A DNA stretch of 39,661 bases. Source: a virus. The stretch lies in IMG/VR virus record IMGVR_UViG_3300025674_000113, positions 1 to 39,661 of that record; one strand, written 5' to 3'. A model generated the notes under the pieces. The model was not told where the DNA came from. It worked only from the letters and a program-made list of their open reading frames with translations, and did no database searches. Below are positions 1 through 7,179 of this stretch, in pieces. A program made the position numbers and the translations under genes. How positions within the stretch are numbered: position 1 is the stretch's first letter; every line of letters starts with the position of its first letter.

Positions 1-2
1 CC

Positions 3-248
3 AGTTATGCAACATATCAGAAAGTATTAACTGGAGACACCACTCTAACAGACAGTAATTTAAGGGTTGGAACAAAAACATTAATCATAAGCGGAAGCTT
101 TACTTTAACTGTTCCAACTTACTGGAAGATAATAGATGGAAGTTACGACGGAACGAGTGGGAAGAAAAATGCAATTGTAGTGACATGTCTAGTTGCAACC
201 GGTGGAAGTGAAGAAGTAATAGCCTCGATTAAACCTTACACACCTTAA
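3..248 (+). CDS. C-terminal end of a tail-fibre-like structural protein (partial)
   Basis: The window opens inside this gene. The frame starting at base 3 is open for 81 codons and stops with TAA at 246-248, one base before the next ATG. The visible part is rich in Thr, Ser and Gly and alternates polar and hydrophobic residues (for example TLIISGSFTLTVPTYWKI), as expected for a beta-rich fibre or baseplate tip. It has no motif I can name. Position next to a LamG-fold gene and upstream of the tail genes supports a virion or adsorption role, which is inference. The N-terminus lies outside the window. Confidence 0.6.
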   Translation, partial: SYATYQKVLTGDTTLTDSNLRVGTKTLIISGSFTLTVPTYWKIIDGSYDGTSGKKNAIVVTCLVATGGSEEVIASIKPYTP

Positions 249-249
249 T

Positions 250-954
250 ATGTTAGGAACACAACCAATATTATTTACTACATCTAACGGGTTACTCACA
301 GACCTTGAAAGCTACTACAAGCTAGACGAGGCTAGTGGAACTATTGTGGATAGTCACGGGGCGCGTGACATAACAAATAATGGAGCTACTTATGGAGCTA
401 CAGGCATTATTGATGATGCCCTAGATTTTGATGGTTCTAACGACTACGCAACAACTAGCACTTGGACTGGCTTTTCATCAGGTACAAAAACCATATCGTT
501 TTGGTTTAAGGCGGATGTCATCCCCACCACGGTTGTTCCTAAAGACCGAATTATCACTATAGAAGACAATAGCTCACAAGATAGACCCGCTTTTACAGCA
601 GGACTATTTAGCAGTACTTTAGATGTAGGTTTTGGAGGGAATCCTTATAATGGATATGTAAACTCCATTAGTGTATCTACAGCAACATGGTATCACGTAG
701 TCGCTATAATGAACTATTCTACTGGGGCTTTATCCGTATATCTTAATGGTTCGTTAGAGGGAACTGCTACTAATACAGGATTAGTACATTCAGATGTGAT
801 TGTTCAGCTTGGTCGCTTCAACTCTCCGTTTGGTCAATATTATGATGGAATACTTGACGAGGTGGGCATTTGGAGCAGAGAGTTAAGCAGCACAGACGTA
901 ACCAACCTATACAACTCAGGGAGTGGACTAGCATACGGAGATTTTACAAGTTAA
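250..954 (+). CDS. LamG-like (concanavalin A fold) adhesin, probable tail fibre or receptor-binding protein
   Basis: The 234-residue product reads as one LamG/Laminin_G_3 jelly-roll domain over most of its length. Characteristic segments are YYKLDEASGTIVDSHG near residue 22, DFDGSNDYATTS near residue 59, WYHVVAIMN followed by LSVYLNGSLEG near residues 148-172, and a closing GILDEVGIWSRELS with TNLYN. Such domains bind carbohydrates or proteins and are common on phage fibres. There is no signal peptide, which fits a virion protein rather than a secreted one. The ATG lies one base after the upstream stop, so the two genes are probably co-translated. The fold is well supported; the receptor-binding role comes from context. 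Confidence 0.8.
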   Translation: MLGTQPILFTTSNGLLTDLESYYKLDEASGTIVDSHGARDITNNGATYGATGIIDDALDFDGSNDYATTSTWTGFSSGTKTISFWFKADVIPTTVVPKDRIITIEDNSSQDRPAFTAGLFSSTLDVGFGGNPYNGYVNSISVSTATWYHVVAIMNYSTGALSVYLNGSLEGTATNTGLVHSDVIVQLGRFNSPFGQYYDGILDEVGIWSRELSSTDVTNLYNSGSGLAYGDFTS

Positions 955-961
955 TAGAAAC

Positions 962-1480
962 ATGAAATACGCAAGAGAAGAAAACGGACAAACAGTGCCT
1001 TATAGAGCAATACCGAATGTTGTTATACACAACGGACAACAAGTGATAGGGGTTAACAGTATTTCCGACGATGCAAAAAAAGAATATGGGTTTTACCCAA
1101 TAGTTGCACCCGACAACTTCAATCCTGATTACCAGTCGTTGACGAATGATTTAACTTTTGATGCACAGAACGAAGTGTATGTAAGAGGAGTTAACAACAG
1201 GTATTCCTCTGTAGCAGAAGTTAAACAAGCTCTTTTAAGATGCCTAAAAGAACAGTGGATGGAGGCTCGAACAGAAGCAGATTTTTATATAAAAGAGTTA
1301 GAAAGACAGAACCAAAGTATACCTTCTGGAGTTCAAACTAACCTAACTAATGTTTTTAACCTGTTTGAAAATACTCGAGATGATATAAAAGGATTGAACA
1401 CTTTTCAACAAGTCTTTGCATATTCCTACCCATCTAATACTATTGAAAATGCTTTAGAATATGTAAGAGATTTAATCTAA
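962..1480 (+). CDS. Hypothetical protein downstream of fibre gene
   Basis: This 172-residue protein is not recognised. Its first third is beta-like and polar (KYAREENGQTVPYRAIPNVV). The middle and C-terminal parts are predicted helical, with many Glu, Lys, Asn and Leu residues and a segment LRCLKEQWMEARTEADFYI. It starts 7 bases after the LamG-type gene. Small proteins directly behind fibre genes are often fibre chaperones or attachment proteins, so that is a reasonable guess, but nothing in the sequence proves it. A 37-base A/T-rich gap separates it from the glycosylation cassette. Confidence 0.6.
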   Translation: MKYAREENGQTVPYRAIPNVVIHNGQQVIGVNSISDDAKKEYGFYPIVAPDNFNPDYQSLTNDLTFDAQNEVYVRGVNNRYSSVAEVKQALLRCLKEQWMEARTEADFYIKELERQNQSIPSGVQTNLTNVFNLFENTRDDIKGLNTFQQVFAYSYPSNTIENALEYVRDLI

Positions 1481-1517
1481 ACTAGGATTTTAAATTATTT
1501 TCTTTTAAATTATAGTT

Positions 1518-4175
1518 ATGTTTGAATTTGGAAATGCTTTAGAGGGAGACCCTCGTTTTAAATACTGGTTAAAAAAAGAATTTATTGAGAGGTCTCAATA
1601 CGAAAAATACCATAAGGTAAAGAGTGGGGATATAGTGGTAGATATAGGAGCCAGCATTGGCCCTTTTTTATATTCCATAAAAGATAGAAATCCCTCAAGA
1701 GTAATTGCTGTAGAACCCCTTAAAGCATATCAGGAAACTCTCTTGAAAAATTCTCGTGAAATAGCTGATGTAGCAGATTATATTTATCTAGCTATAGGAG
1801 AAAAAAATAAAGAAAAAATAGATTTAGAGTGGAGTTGCCACAAAGAACAAGTTTATACTACAACATTTAAATCTTTATTATCTTATAGTAACATAAAACA
1901 TATTGATTTTCTTAAAGTTGATTGTGAGGGTGGAGAATATTATATTTTTAATGAGGAAAATATTGATTGGATCAAAGAAAATGTAAAATATATAGCGGGA
2001 GAATTTCATTTAAATACTCCTCAAATGAAGGAATCTTTTAAAAAGGTTTATAATTTACTAAAGGAGAAAAACTTTGATTTTAAAATTGAATCTGTAGATG
2101 GAATTGGAATTAATACTCAAGCAGATAATGATTTAGAAAGTTTTGTCAACCATTATGAACAAGTCATACTTTATATTGACAATTTAAATATGAAAAAATT
2201 ACTTTTTATTACCCCTCACCTTTCCACAGGAGGGCTACCTCAATATCTTTATACTAAAATAAAAGAATTAAAGGATGATTATGAAATTCATTTAGTAGAA
2301 TGGGCTGATATCACGGGAGGGAAATTAGTAGTACAAAGGAATAAAATTCTTGAAATTCTAGATACTCCATATTTTCATACTCTTGGAGAACATAAAACCC
2401 ATCTTTTAGGTTTACTCTCATTAATCCAACCAGACATAGTTCATTTAGAGGAAATACCTGAAATGTTTATGTATGAGAATATTGCAGATGTTTTATATTC
2501 TAAAGATAGAAAATATTTTATAGTTGAAACCTCTCATGATTCCTCATTTGATATCTTAAATAAAAAATACTTCCCAGACAAGTTTATGCTGGTTTCTCAA
2601 TACCAGATTAATAAATTTTCAGAATTAGGTATTCCTTGTGAATTGGTAGAATATCCTATAGAATATGTTGAAAGACCTGATAGGGAGGAAGCTTTAAAAG
2701 AATTAGGATTAGATCCTAACAAAAAACATATTTTAAATATAGGGTTATTCACACCACGTAAAAATCAAGCTGAATTTTTTGAATATGCTAGGTCACTCCC
2801 ACAATATGAATTTCATTGTGTTGGAAATCAAGCAGATAACTTTAAAGATTATTGGGAGCCTCTAATGGAGAATAAACCCGATAATTTAACTTGGTGGGGA
2901 GAAAGAAGTGATGTTGAAAAGTTTTACCAAGCTATGGATTTGTTCTTGTTTACCTCTCGAGGTACAGAAAAAGATAAAGAAACAATGCCTCTAGTACTTC
3001 GTGAAGCTATTTCTTATCAAATCCCAACCTTACTATTTAAACTTCCAGTATACTTAGATTACTTTGATAAATTTGAGGGAGTTACATATCTAACATTTGA
3101 TCATTTTGAGGGTAATTGTAATCTTATTGATGAAACCTTATCCGAAGATATTGGAGAATCTCAACCCAAAAATGTGTTTATCGTATCGTGTTATCCATCG
3201 CATGATAGCGCAAAAAAAACAATAACAAACTGTTTAAAAGCGATTAAAGATGCGGGGTATGATATAATACTCACATCACATCTACCAATCCCACTCGAAT
3301 TACAAATTTATGCTAATTATTGTGTTTATGATAAGAAAAATATTCTAACTCATCATAACTTTTACAATAAATTTTGGGCAGAAAATAGTGAATATAAACT
3401 AGAAATTAACCTAAAGGAATATGATAATAACATATACCATGGTCCTGCAGTTTATACCAACTATTACAACGGGGCTTCTTTGGCACATAGTTTAGGATAT
3501 GATAATGCCATATTCTTAAATTATGATTATATATTAAAAGATACCCCATTTATAGAATGGGTTATAACACAACTAAATTCCTCTTCAGACTTTTATTTTG
3601 GTACCCACTATCCTCAAGAAGGTCCAAGTTTTTATACGTTCTTTTTTGGGGCTGATCTTAGGGAATATTTAAACACATTTCCAAGAATAAAAGATGAAAA
3701 AGATTATAATGGTATTGTAAAACGATATAATTCTCCCTCAAATGGTTTGGAAAATCTATACTACAATATTCTTAAAATTAACAATTTCAAAAATGTTTGG
3801 TTAGATGATTCTGAACCCTTTAATTCAGATATTAAAGATACCTTCGAACATGAAGAACATTCCCAAGTAGAATATTGTACTATTGTAGATACAAACGTAA
3901 AAGATACATTTGCTGTAATTATAAAAACAACAAATGTCATAGATTCAAGAGAAATAACCTACATTGTATATGAAGATAATGAAGAAATAAAAAAGGAAAC
4001 TATAAATATAACCTCTCCAACATTATATTATAGTTTAATAAATTATGATCCTAATAAAGAATACCAATTTTGGTGTTTTAAAAGTAAAAATAAAACAGGA
4101 ATATTTAACGTAGATTTAAAAAATCTATCAAGAGCAGGAAAATTAGAATTTAAAAATGAAAATTTGTCAAGTTAA
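1518..4175 (+). CDS. Fusion: FkbM-type methyltransferase + GT-B glycosyltransferase + GT-A-like module
   Basis: This 885-residue protein carries several enzyme modules. Residues about 35-175 match the FkbM SAM-dependent O-methyltransferase family: VDIGASIGPFLYSI (SAM-binding loop), AVEPLKAY, and FLKVDCEGGEY near residue 132. A second module starts at an internal Met (residue 225, MKKLLFITPHLSTGG) and reads as a GT4-like GT-B fold, with LNIGLFTPRKNQ near 406 and PLVLREAISYQIPTLLF near 495. A third module begins near residue 552 (NVFIVSCYPSHDSAKK) and looks GT-A-like, with AIFLNYDYIL near 664 as a possible metal-binding site. The last 110 residues look like a beta sandwich. It overlaps the next gene by 20 bases. 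The first two modules are well supported; the third is tentative. Confidence 0.8.
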   Translation: MFEFGNALEGDPRFKYWLKKEFIERSQYEKYHKVKSGDIVVDIGASIGPFLYSIKDRNPSRVIAVEPLKAYQETLLKNSREIADVADYIYLAIGEKNKEKIDLEWSCHKEQVYTTTFKSLLSYSNIKHIDFLKVDCEGGEYYIFNEENIDWIKENVKYIAGEFHLNTPQMKESFKKVYNLLKEKNFDFKIESVDGIGINTQADNDLESFVNHYEQVILYIDNLNMKKLLFITPHLSTGGLPQYLYTKIKELKDDYEIHLVEWADITGGKLVVQRNKILEILDTPYFHTLGEHKTHLLGLLSLIQPDIVHLEEIPEMFMYENIADVLYSKDRKYFIVETSHDSSFDILNKKYFPDKFMLVSQYQINKFSELGIPCELVEYPIEYVERPDREEALKELGLDPNKKHILNIGLFTPRKNQAEFFEYARSLPQYEFHCVGNQADNFKDYWEPLMENKPDNLTWWGERSDVEKFYQAMDLFLFTSRGTEKDKETMPLVLREAISYQIPTLLFKLPVYLDYFDKFEGVTYLTFDHFEGNCNLIDETLSEDIGESQPKNVFIVSCYPSHDSAKKTITNCLKAIKDAGYDIILTSHLPIPLELQIYANYCVYDKKNILTHHNFYNKFWAENSEYKLEINLKEYDNNIYHGPAVYTNYYNGASLAHSLGYDNAIFLNYDYILKDTPFIEWVITQLNSSSDFYFGTHYPQEGPSFYTFFFGADLREYLNTFPRIKDEKDYNGIVKRYNSPSNGLENLYYNILKINNFKNVWLDDSEPFNSDIKDTFEHEEHSQVEYCTIVDTNVKDTFAVIIKTTNVIDSREITYIVYEDNEEIKKETINITSPTLYYSLINYDPNKEYQFWCFKSKNKTGIFNVDLKNLSRAGKLEFKNENLSS

Positions 4176-5163
4176 TCCAGGTTGCGGAATTCCAGTCCCT
4201 CCACCTAATTGGGGAGCTATTGAAAAAATAGTATGGGAACTCACTCAAAATTTAAGGAAGCAGGGACATGAGGTAGATATTAAATTTGCTAATGAGATTA
4301 AACCTGGAGAATATGATATAGTTCATGTTCATGTTGCAAATTTAGCACTTAATTTAAGAGATCGTAATATCCCTTATGTGTTTCATTTGCATGATCATCA
4401 TGCTTATCATTGGGGAACTGATTCTCCATTATTTGAGGAAAATTCCCAATCAGTATCATCATCATTAACTAGTTTACTCCCAGCAAAGTACTTAGTAGAG
4501 TATTTTAATTTTCCTAAAGCTCAATATTTTTCACATGGGGTTAATACTAAAGAATTTTACCCTAAAAACTCTGCACCCCCATCTTCATCCTCAGGCCCTA
4601 ACTACCCATATAGCATGACTGAGCTTGGTTGGTATCATTTTCACCCCAAACTATTAATGATTGCTAATAATGGTTTAGTTAATGATCCTACTTTTGATAG
4701 AAAAGGATTTAAATATGGTTTAGGGTTAGCTATGATGAATGATTTAGAAATTACAATAGCTGGGCCTTCACATAATAAAAAGTTTTTTAATGAAAACCTA
4801 TGGATGTTATCTTACCCAAAACTTAATTTGGTTTTTGATACTCCTAATGATAAACTGTTAGAATTATACCACAACCATGATGTATTTGTTCATCCTACTA
4901 TGTTAGAAGCAGGGCATCCTAATTTAACAATGCTAGAAGCAGCAGCCGCTGGATTACCAATAATTGCTGATTGGGAGTTAGAAACTGATTTTCATGGTGC
5001 TTGGAGAGCTCCTCGTGATGTATTCGAAATGGATAGAGGTCTTAAAAATATAGGTGAAAATTGGGATTGGTATAAGGAAAATGTTTTAAACACAGCTAAA
5101 GAATTATCTTGGGAAAACCGAACAAAAGATTTAATACAAATTTATGAAAGATTCGTTAATTAA
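4156..5163 (+). CDS. GT4-like glycosyltransferase (GT-B fold)
   Basis: A 335-residue protein with a GT-B layout. The N-terminal Rossmann half begins MKICQVNPGCGIPVPPPNWG and continues with IEKIVWELTQNLRKQGHEV and YDIVHVHVAN, typical acceptor-side motifs of family GT4. The C-terminal half contains VFVHPTMLEAGHPNL and TMLEAAAAGLPII. The two Glu residues near 251 and 261 resemble the paired acidic residues that contact the nucleotide sugar in GT4 enzymes, but are spaced slightly wider than the usual EX7E. It should transfer a sugar from a nucleotide donor; donor and acceptor cannot be read. Twenty-base overlaps with both neighbours imply coupled translation. Confidence 0.85.
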   Translation: MKICQVNPGCGIPVPPPNWGAIEKIVWELTQNLRKQGHEVDIKFANEIKPGEYDIVHVHVANLALNLRDRNIPYVFHLHDHHAYHWGTDSPLFEENSQSVSSSLTSLLPAKYLVEYFNFPKAQYFSHGVNTKEFYPKNSAPPSSSSGPNYPYSMTELGWYHFHPKLLMIANNGLVNDPTFDRKGFKYGLGLAMMNDLEITIAGPSHNKKFFNENLWMLSYPKLNLVFDTPNDKLLELYHNHDVFVHPTMLEAGHPNLTMLEAAAAGLPIIADWELETDFHGAWRAPRDVFEMDRGLKNIGENWDWYKENVLNTAKELSWENRTKDLIQIYERFVN

Positions 5164-6331
5164 AGGATATAATAATTTAAAAAGATTGAATTTTACACCT
5201 AAAATTAAACCCAAAATTCATTTCCACTTTGTAAAGGGAGGATTTGTTGAAATATTAGGGGGCACCCCTTCTAAATTTCTAGTTCAGTTTTTTAATAAAA
5301 AGACAGAAGAAATAATTTATGAAGATACTCTTACAAATAATATGTGGTCTAAGGTTTCCCTAAAATATTTTATTGATTATGCTATTAAAGTAAAAGATTT
5401 AAATACAGGAGAAGAAATTGTCAATTATATGAATCTAAAAGACAAACGGGTTTTTATAACTTTAGATTCATCAGCAATAGGGGATACTTTAGCTTGGTTT
5501 CCTTATATAGAGGAATTTAGAAAAAAACATAAATGTCAAATTATATGTTCTACTTTTCACAGTAGTTGGTTTGAAAGCGAATATCCTGAAATTGAATTTG
5601 TAAAACCTGGTACTGTGGTTGAAAATTTGTATGCGATGTATACTATTGGATGGTATTATGATGAAGATAAAGTAAACTTTAATCACCACCCTCAAGATTT
5701 TAGAAAATTTCCATTACAAGAAACAGCAACCCAAATACTTGGAATGCCTTATAAAGAGATAAAACCAAAACTATCTTTTAAAAACACAGGACCTACCATT
5801 GAAGGAAAATATGTAGTTATAGCTCCTCATGCTTCGGCTCATGCTAAATATTGGAATAGACCAAATGGTTGGCAGGAAATAGTTGATTACCTAAATAAAG
5901 AGGGTTATAAAGTAGTAATGATTACTAAAGAAAAATTAGGTGATCCATGGCATGATTCTAAACTAGGAGGGACTTTAAAAGGGGTAATTGATAAAACAGG
6001 AGATTTCCCCTTAGAAGATAGAGCTAATGATATAATGAATGCTGAATTTTTTATAGGGGTAGGAAGTGGATTAAGCTGGTTAAGCTGGGCTTTAGGAACT
6101 AAAACCATTCTAATTTCAGGATTTAGTGAAGAATATACAGAATTTCAAGAATGTGAAAGAATTGCAGCCCCCATATACAAATGTAGGGGATGTTTTAATA
6201 AATCTAAATTAGATGCAGGGGATTGGGAATGGTGTCCTGTAAATAAAAATACTCCTCAACAGTTTGAATGTACTAAATCTATTTCTCCTGAAACAGTAAT
6301 AGAATCTATTGAAAGAATAAGAAAAACTTAA
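5144..6331 (+). CDS. TibC/Aah-family protein O-heptosyltransferase (GT9-like) with cysteine metal finger
   Basis: A 395-residue protein that closely follows the autotransporter O-heptosyltransferase family (Aah/TibC). That family attaches heptose from ADP-heptose to Ser residues of autotransporter adhesins. Visible family marks: a beta-rich N-terminal domain (residues 1-100), the GT9-type loop LDSSAIGDTLAWFPYIEEF near 108, APHASAHAKYWN near 229-239, GVGSGLSWLSWALGT near 306, ISGFSEEYTEF, and a C-terminal cysteine finger (Cys347, Cys350, Cys364, Cys376) within CRGC, WCPVN and FECTK. TibC binds iron at an equivalent finger. All key elements appear intact. The acceptor here is unknown; a Ser/Thr-rich virion or host surface protein is my inference. 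It overlaps the previous gene by 20 bases. Confidence 0.88.
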   Translation: MKDSLIKGYNNLKRLNFTPKIKPKIHFHFVKGGFVEILGGTPSKFLVQFFNKKTEEIIYEDTLTNNMWSKVSLKYFIDYAIKVKDLNTGEEIVNYMNLKDKRVFITLDSSAIGDTLAWFPYIEEFRKKHKCQIICSTFHSSWFESEYPEIEFVKPGTVVENLYAMYTIGWYYDEDKVNFNHHPQDFRKFPLQETATQILGMPYKEIKPKLSFKNTGPTIEGKYVVIAPHASAHAKYWNRPNGWQEIVDYLNKEGYKVVMITKEKLGDPWHDSKLGGTLKGVIDKTGDFPLEDRANDIMNAEFFIGVGSGLSWLSWALGTKTILISGFSEEYTEFQECERIAAPIYKCRGCFNKSKLDAGDWEWCPVNKNTPQQFECTKSISPETVIESIERIRKT

Positions 6332-6340
6332 TATTTATAA
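6328..6340 (+). promoter_or_regulatory. Late-type promoter-like motif TTAATATTTATAA
   Basis: A 13-base motif spanning the upstream stop codon, 9 bases before the ATG at 6350. The same 13-mer occurs exactly at 9205 and 14161, and nearly so at 10930 and 29913, each time shortly before a + strand gene. Interpreted as a -10-only late promoter; not proven. Confidence 0.45.
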
Positions 6341-6349
6341 ACAAAATCA

Positions 6350-6874
6350 ATGGCTAAAGTCTTATCTCTAACAGGAATTGCAACAGGTGAAATTATTAAA
6401 GCATCTGAAATATCTCAATCTATAGATGCTCTAACAGGAAATGAAGCCTATGATATAACAATATCGGGTTCTTTAACTCTAACTGGATCAGTAGACTCAT
6501 TAAATGGGTATACTGGTTCCTTATCGGGATCAGCTACTAATGCAACTACAGCTTCGGTAGCTCAACAATTAGAAGCAGCATATGTCCCTACAGCGGGTGG
6601 TTACGCTCTAGCTTTTATGAAGATGATAGCAGGAGGAGCTCAATTAAGTTCAGGTACTGTAACTATAACTGATTATGGAAGTGGGGGTACTGGTGAATTA
6701 GCAAGTAAAACTTTAGGTACTGATTGTTTTATAGTAGCAACCGTATCTGGAAGTGGTGGAGCCTCAGGGGGACATTTAGAGATAGAATTAGATGGCACAG
6801 GGAGTATAGTTATTTCTGATGGGGGTGGTTCTTCAGCAGCATATTTAAATTATATAGGAATATATTTAGCATAA
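6350..6874 (+). CDS. Ser/Thr/Gly-rich fibre-like structural protein
   Basis: A 174-residue protein of strongly biased composition. Residues 39-68 are a run of short beta-like units built on SGS and LTG patterns (TISGSLTLTGSVDSL, YTGSLSGSATNATTAS). The C-terminal half has glycine-rich turns (VSGSGGASGG, SDGGGSS). Similar sequences occur in phage fibre and decoration proteins. No enzyme motif or signal peptide is visible. It lies just after the O-heptosyltransferase gene, and its Ser/Thr-rich repeats make it a candidate substrate, which is inference. A late-type motif sits immediately upstream. Confidence 0.6.
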   Translation: MAKVLSLTGIATGEIIKASEISQSIDALTGNEAYDITISGSLTLTGSVDSLNGYTGSLSGSATNATTASVAQQLEAAYVPTAGGYALAFMKMIAGGAQLSSGTVTITDYGSGGTGELASKTLGTDCFIVATVSGSGGASGGHLEIELDGTGSIVISDGGGSSAAYLNYIGIYLA

Positions 6875-6882
6875 GATAAAAT

Positions 6883-7134
6883 ATGGAAAAAAAAGTTTTA
6901 ACTGAAGAAGAAATCAATAAGTTAAAAGAATTGAGAACACAATTTGAAAGACTTACTGATGTTATAGGAAGTAATGAGGTTCAAATTATGAATCTTGAAA
7001 TTAGAAAAGAACAATTAAAAATTAATCTACAACAATTACAACAACAAGAATTAGTTTTAGCCAAGGAGTTAGAGGAAAAGTATGGTGATGGAACCATTTC
7101 TTTAGAATCTGGTGAGTTTTTACCAAAAGAATAG
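6883..7134 (+). CDS. Small coiled-coil protein next to tail sheath gene
   Basis: An 83-residue, highly charged protein. Residues 5-70 form a near-continuous heptad pattern (KLKELRTQFERLTDVIG, then a Gln/Leu/Glu-rich stretch). It ends with a short polar tail, GTISLESGEFLPKE. I recall similar small coiled-coil genes beside sheath genes in T4-related marine phages, but no function is known to me. It begins 8 bases after the previous stop and ends with TAG, the only TAG stop among the window's genes. Confidence 0.65.
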   Translation: MEKKVLTEEEINKLKELRTQFERLTDVIGSNEVQIMNLEIRKEQLKINLQQLQQQELVLAKELEEKYGDGTISLESGEFLPKE

Positions 7135-7150
7135 ACTTTTGAAAGAGTTT

Positions 7151-7164
7151 AACATATTTATCAT
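7151..7164 (+). promoter_or_regulatory. Weak late-type promoter-like motif before sheath gene
   Basis: The sequence AACATATTTATCAT shares the TATTTAT core of the motifs at 6328, 9205 and 14161 and lies 15 bases before the sheath ATG. It deviates at both ends, so support is weak. Confidence 0.3.
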
Positions 7165-7179
7165 AAAAAATAACATAAA

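Noticed and set aside
1490-1513. Direct repeat of TTTTAAATTAT before the glycosylation cassette
   Set aside because: Short and purely A/T in a very AT-rich gap; likely chance.
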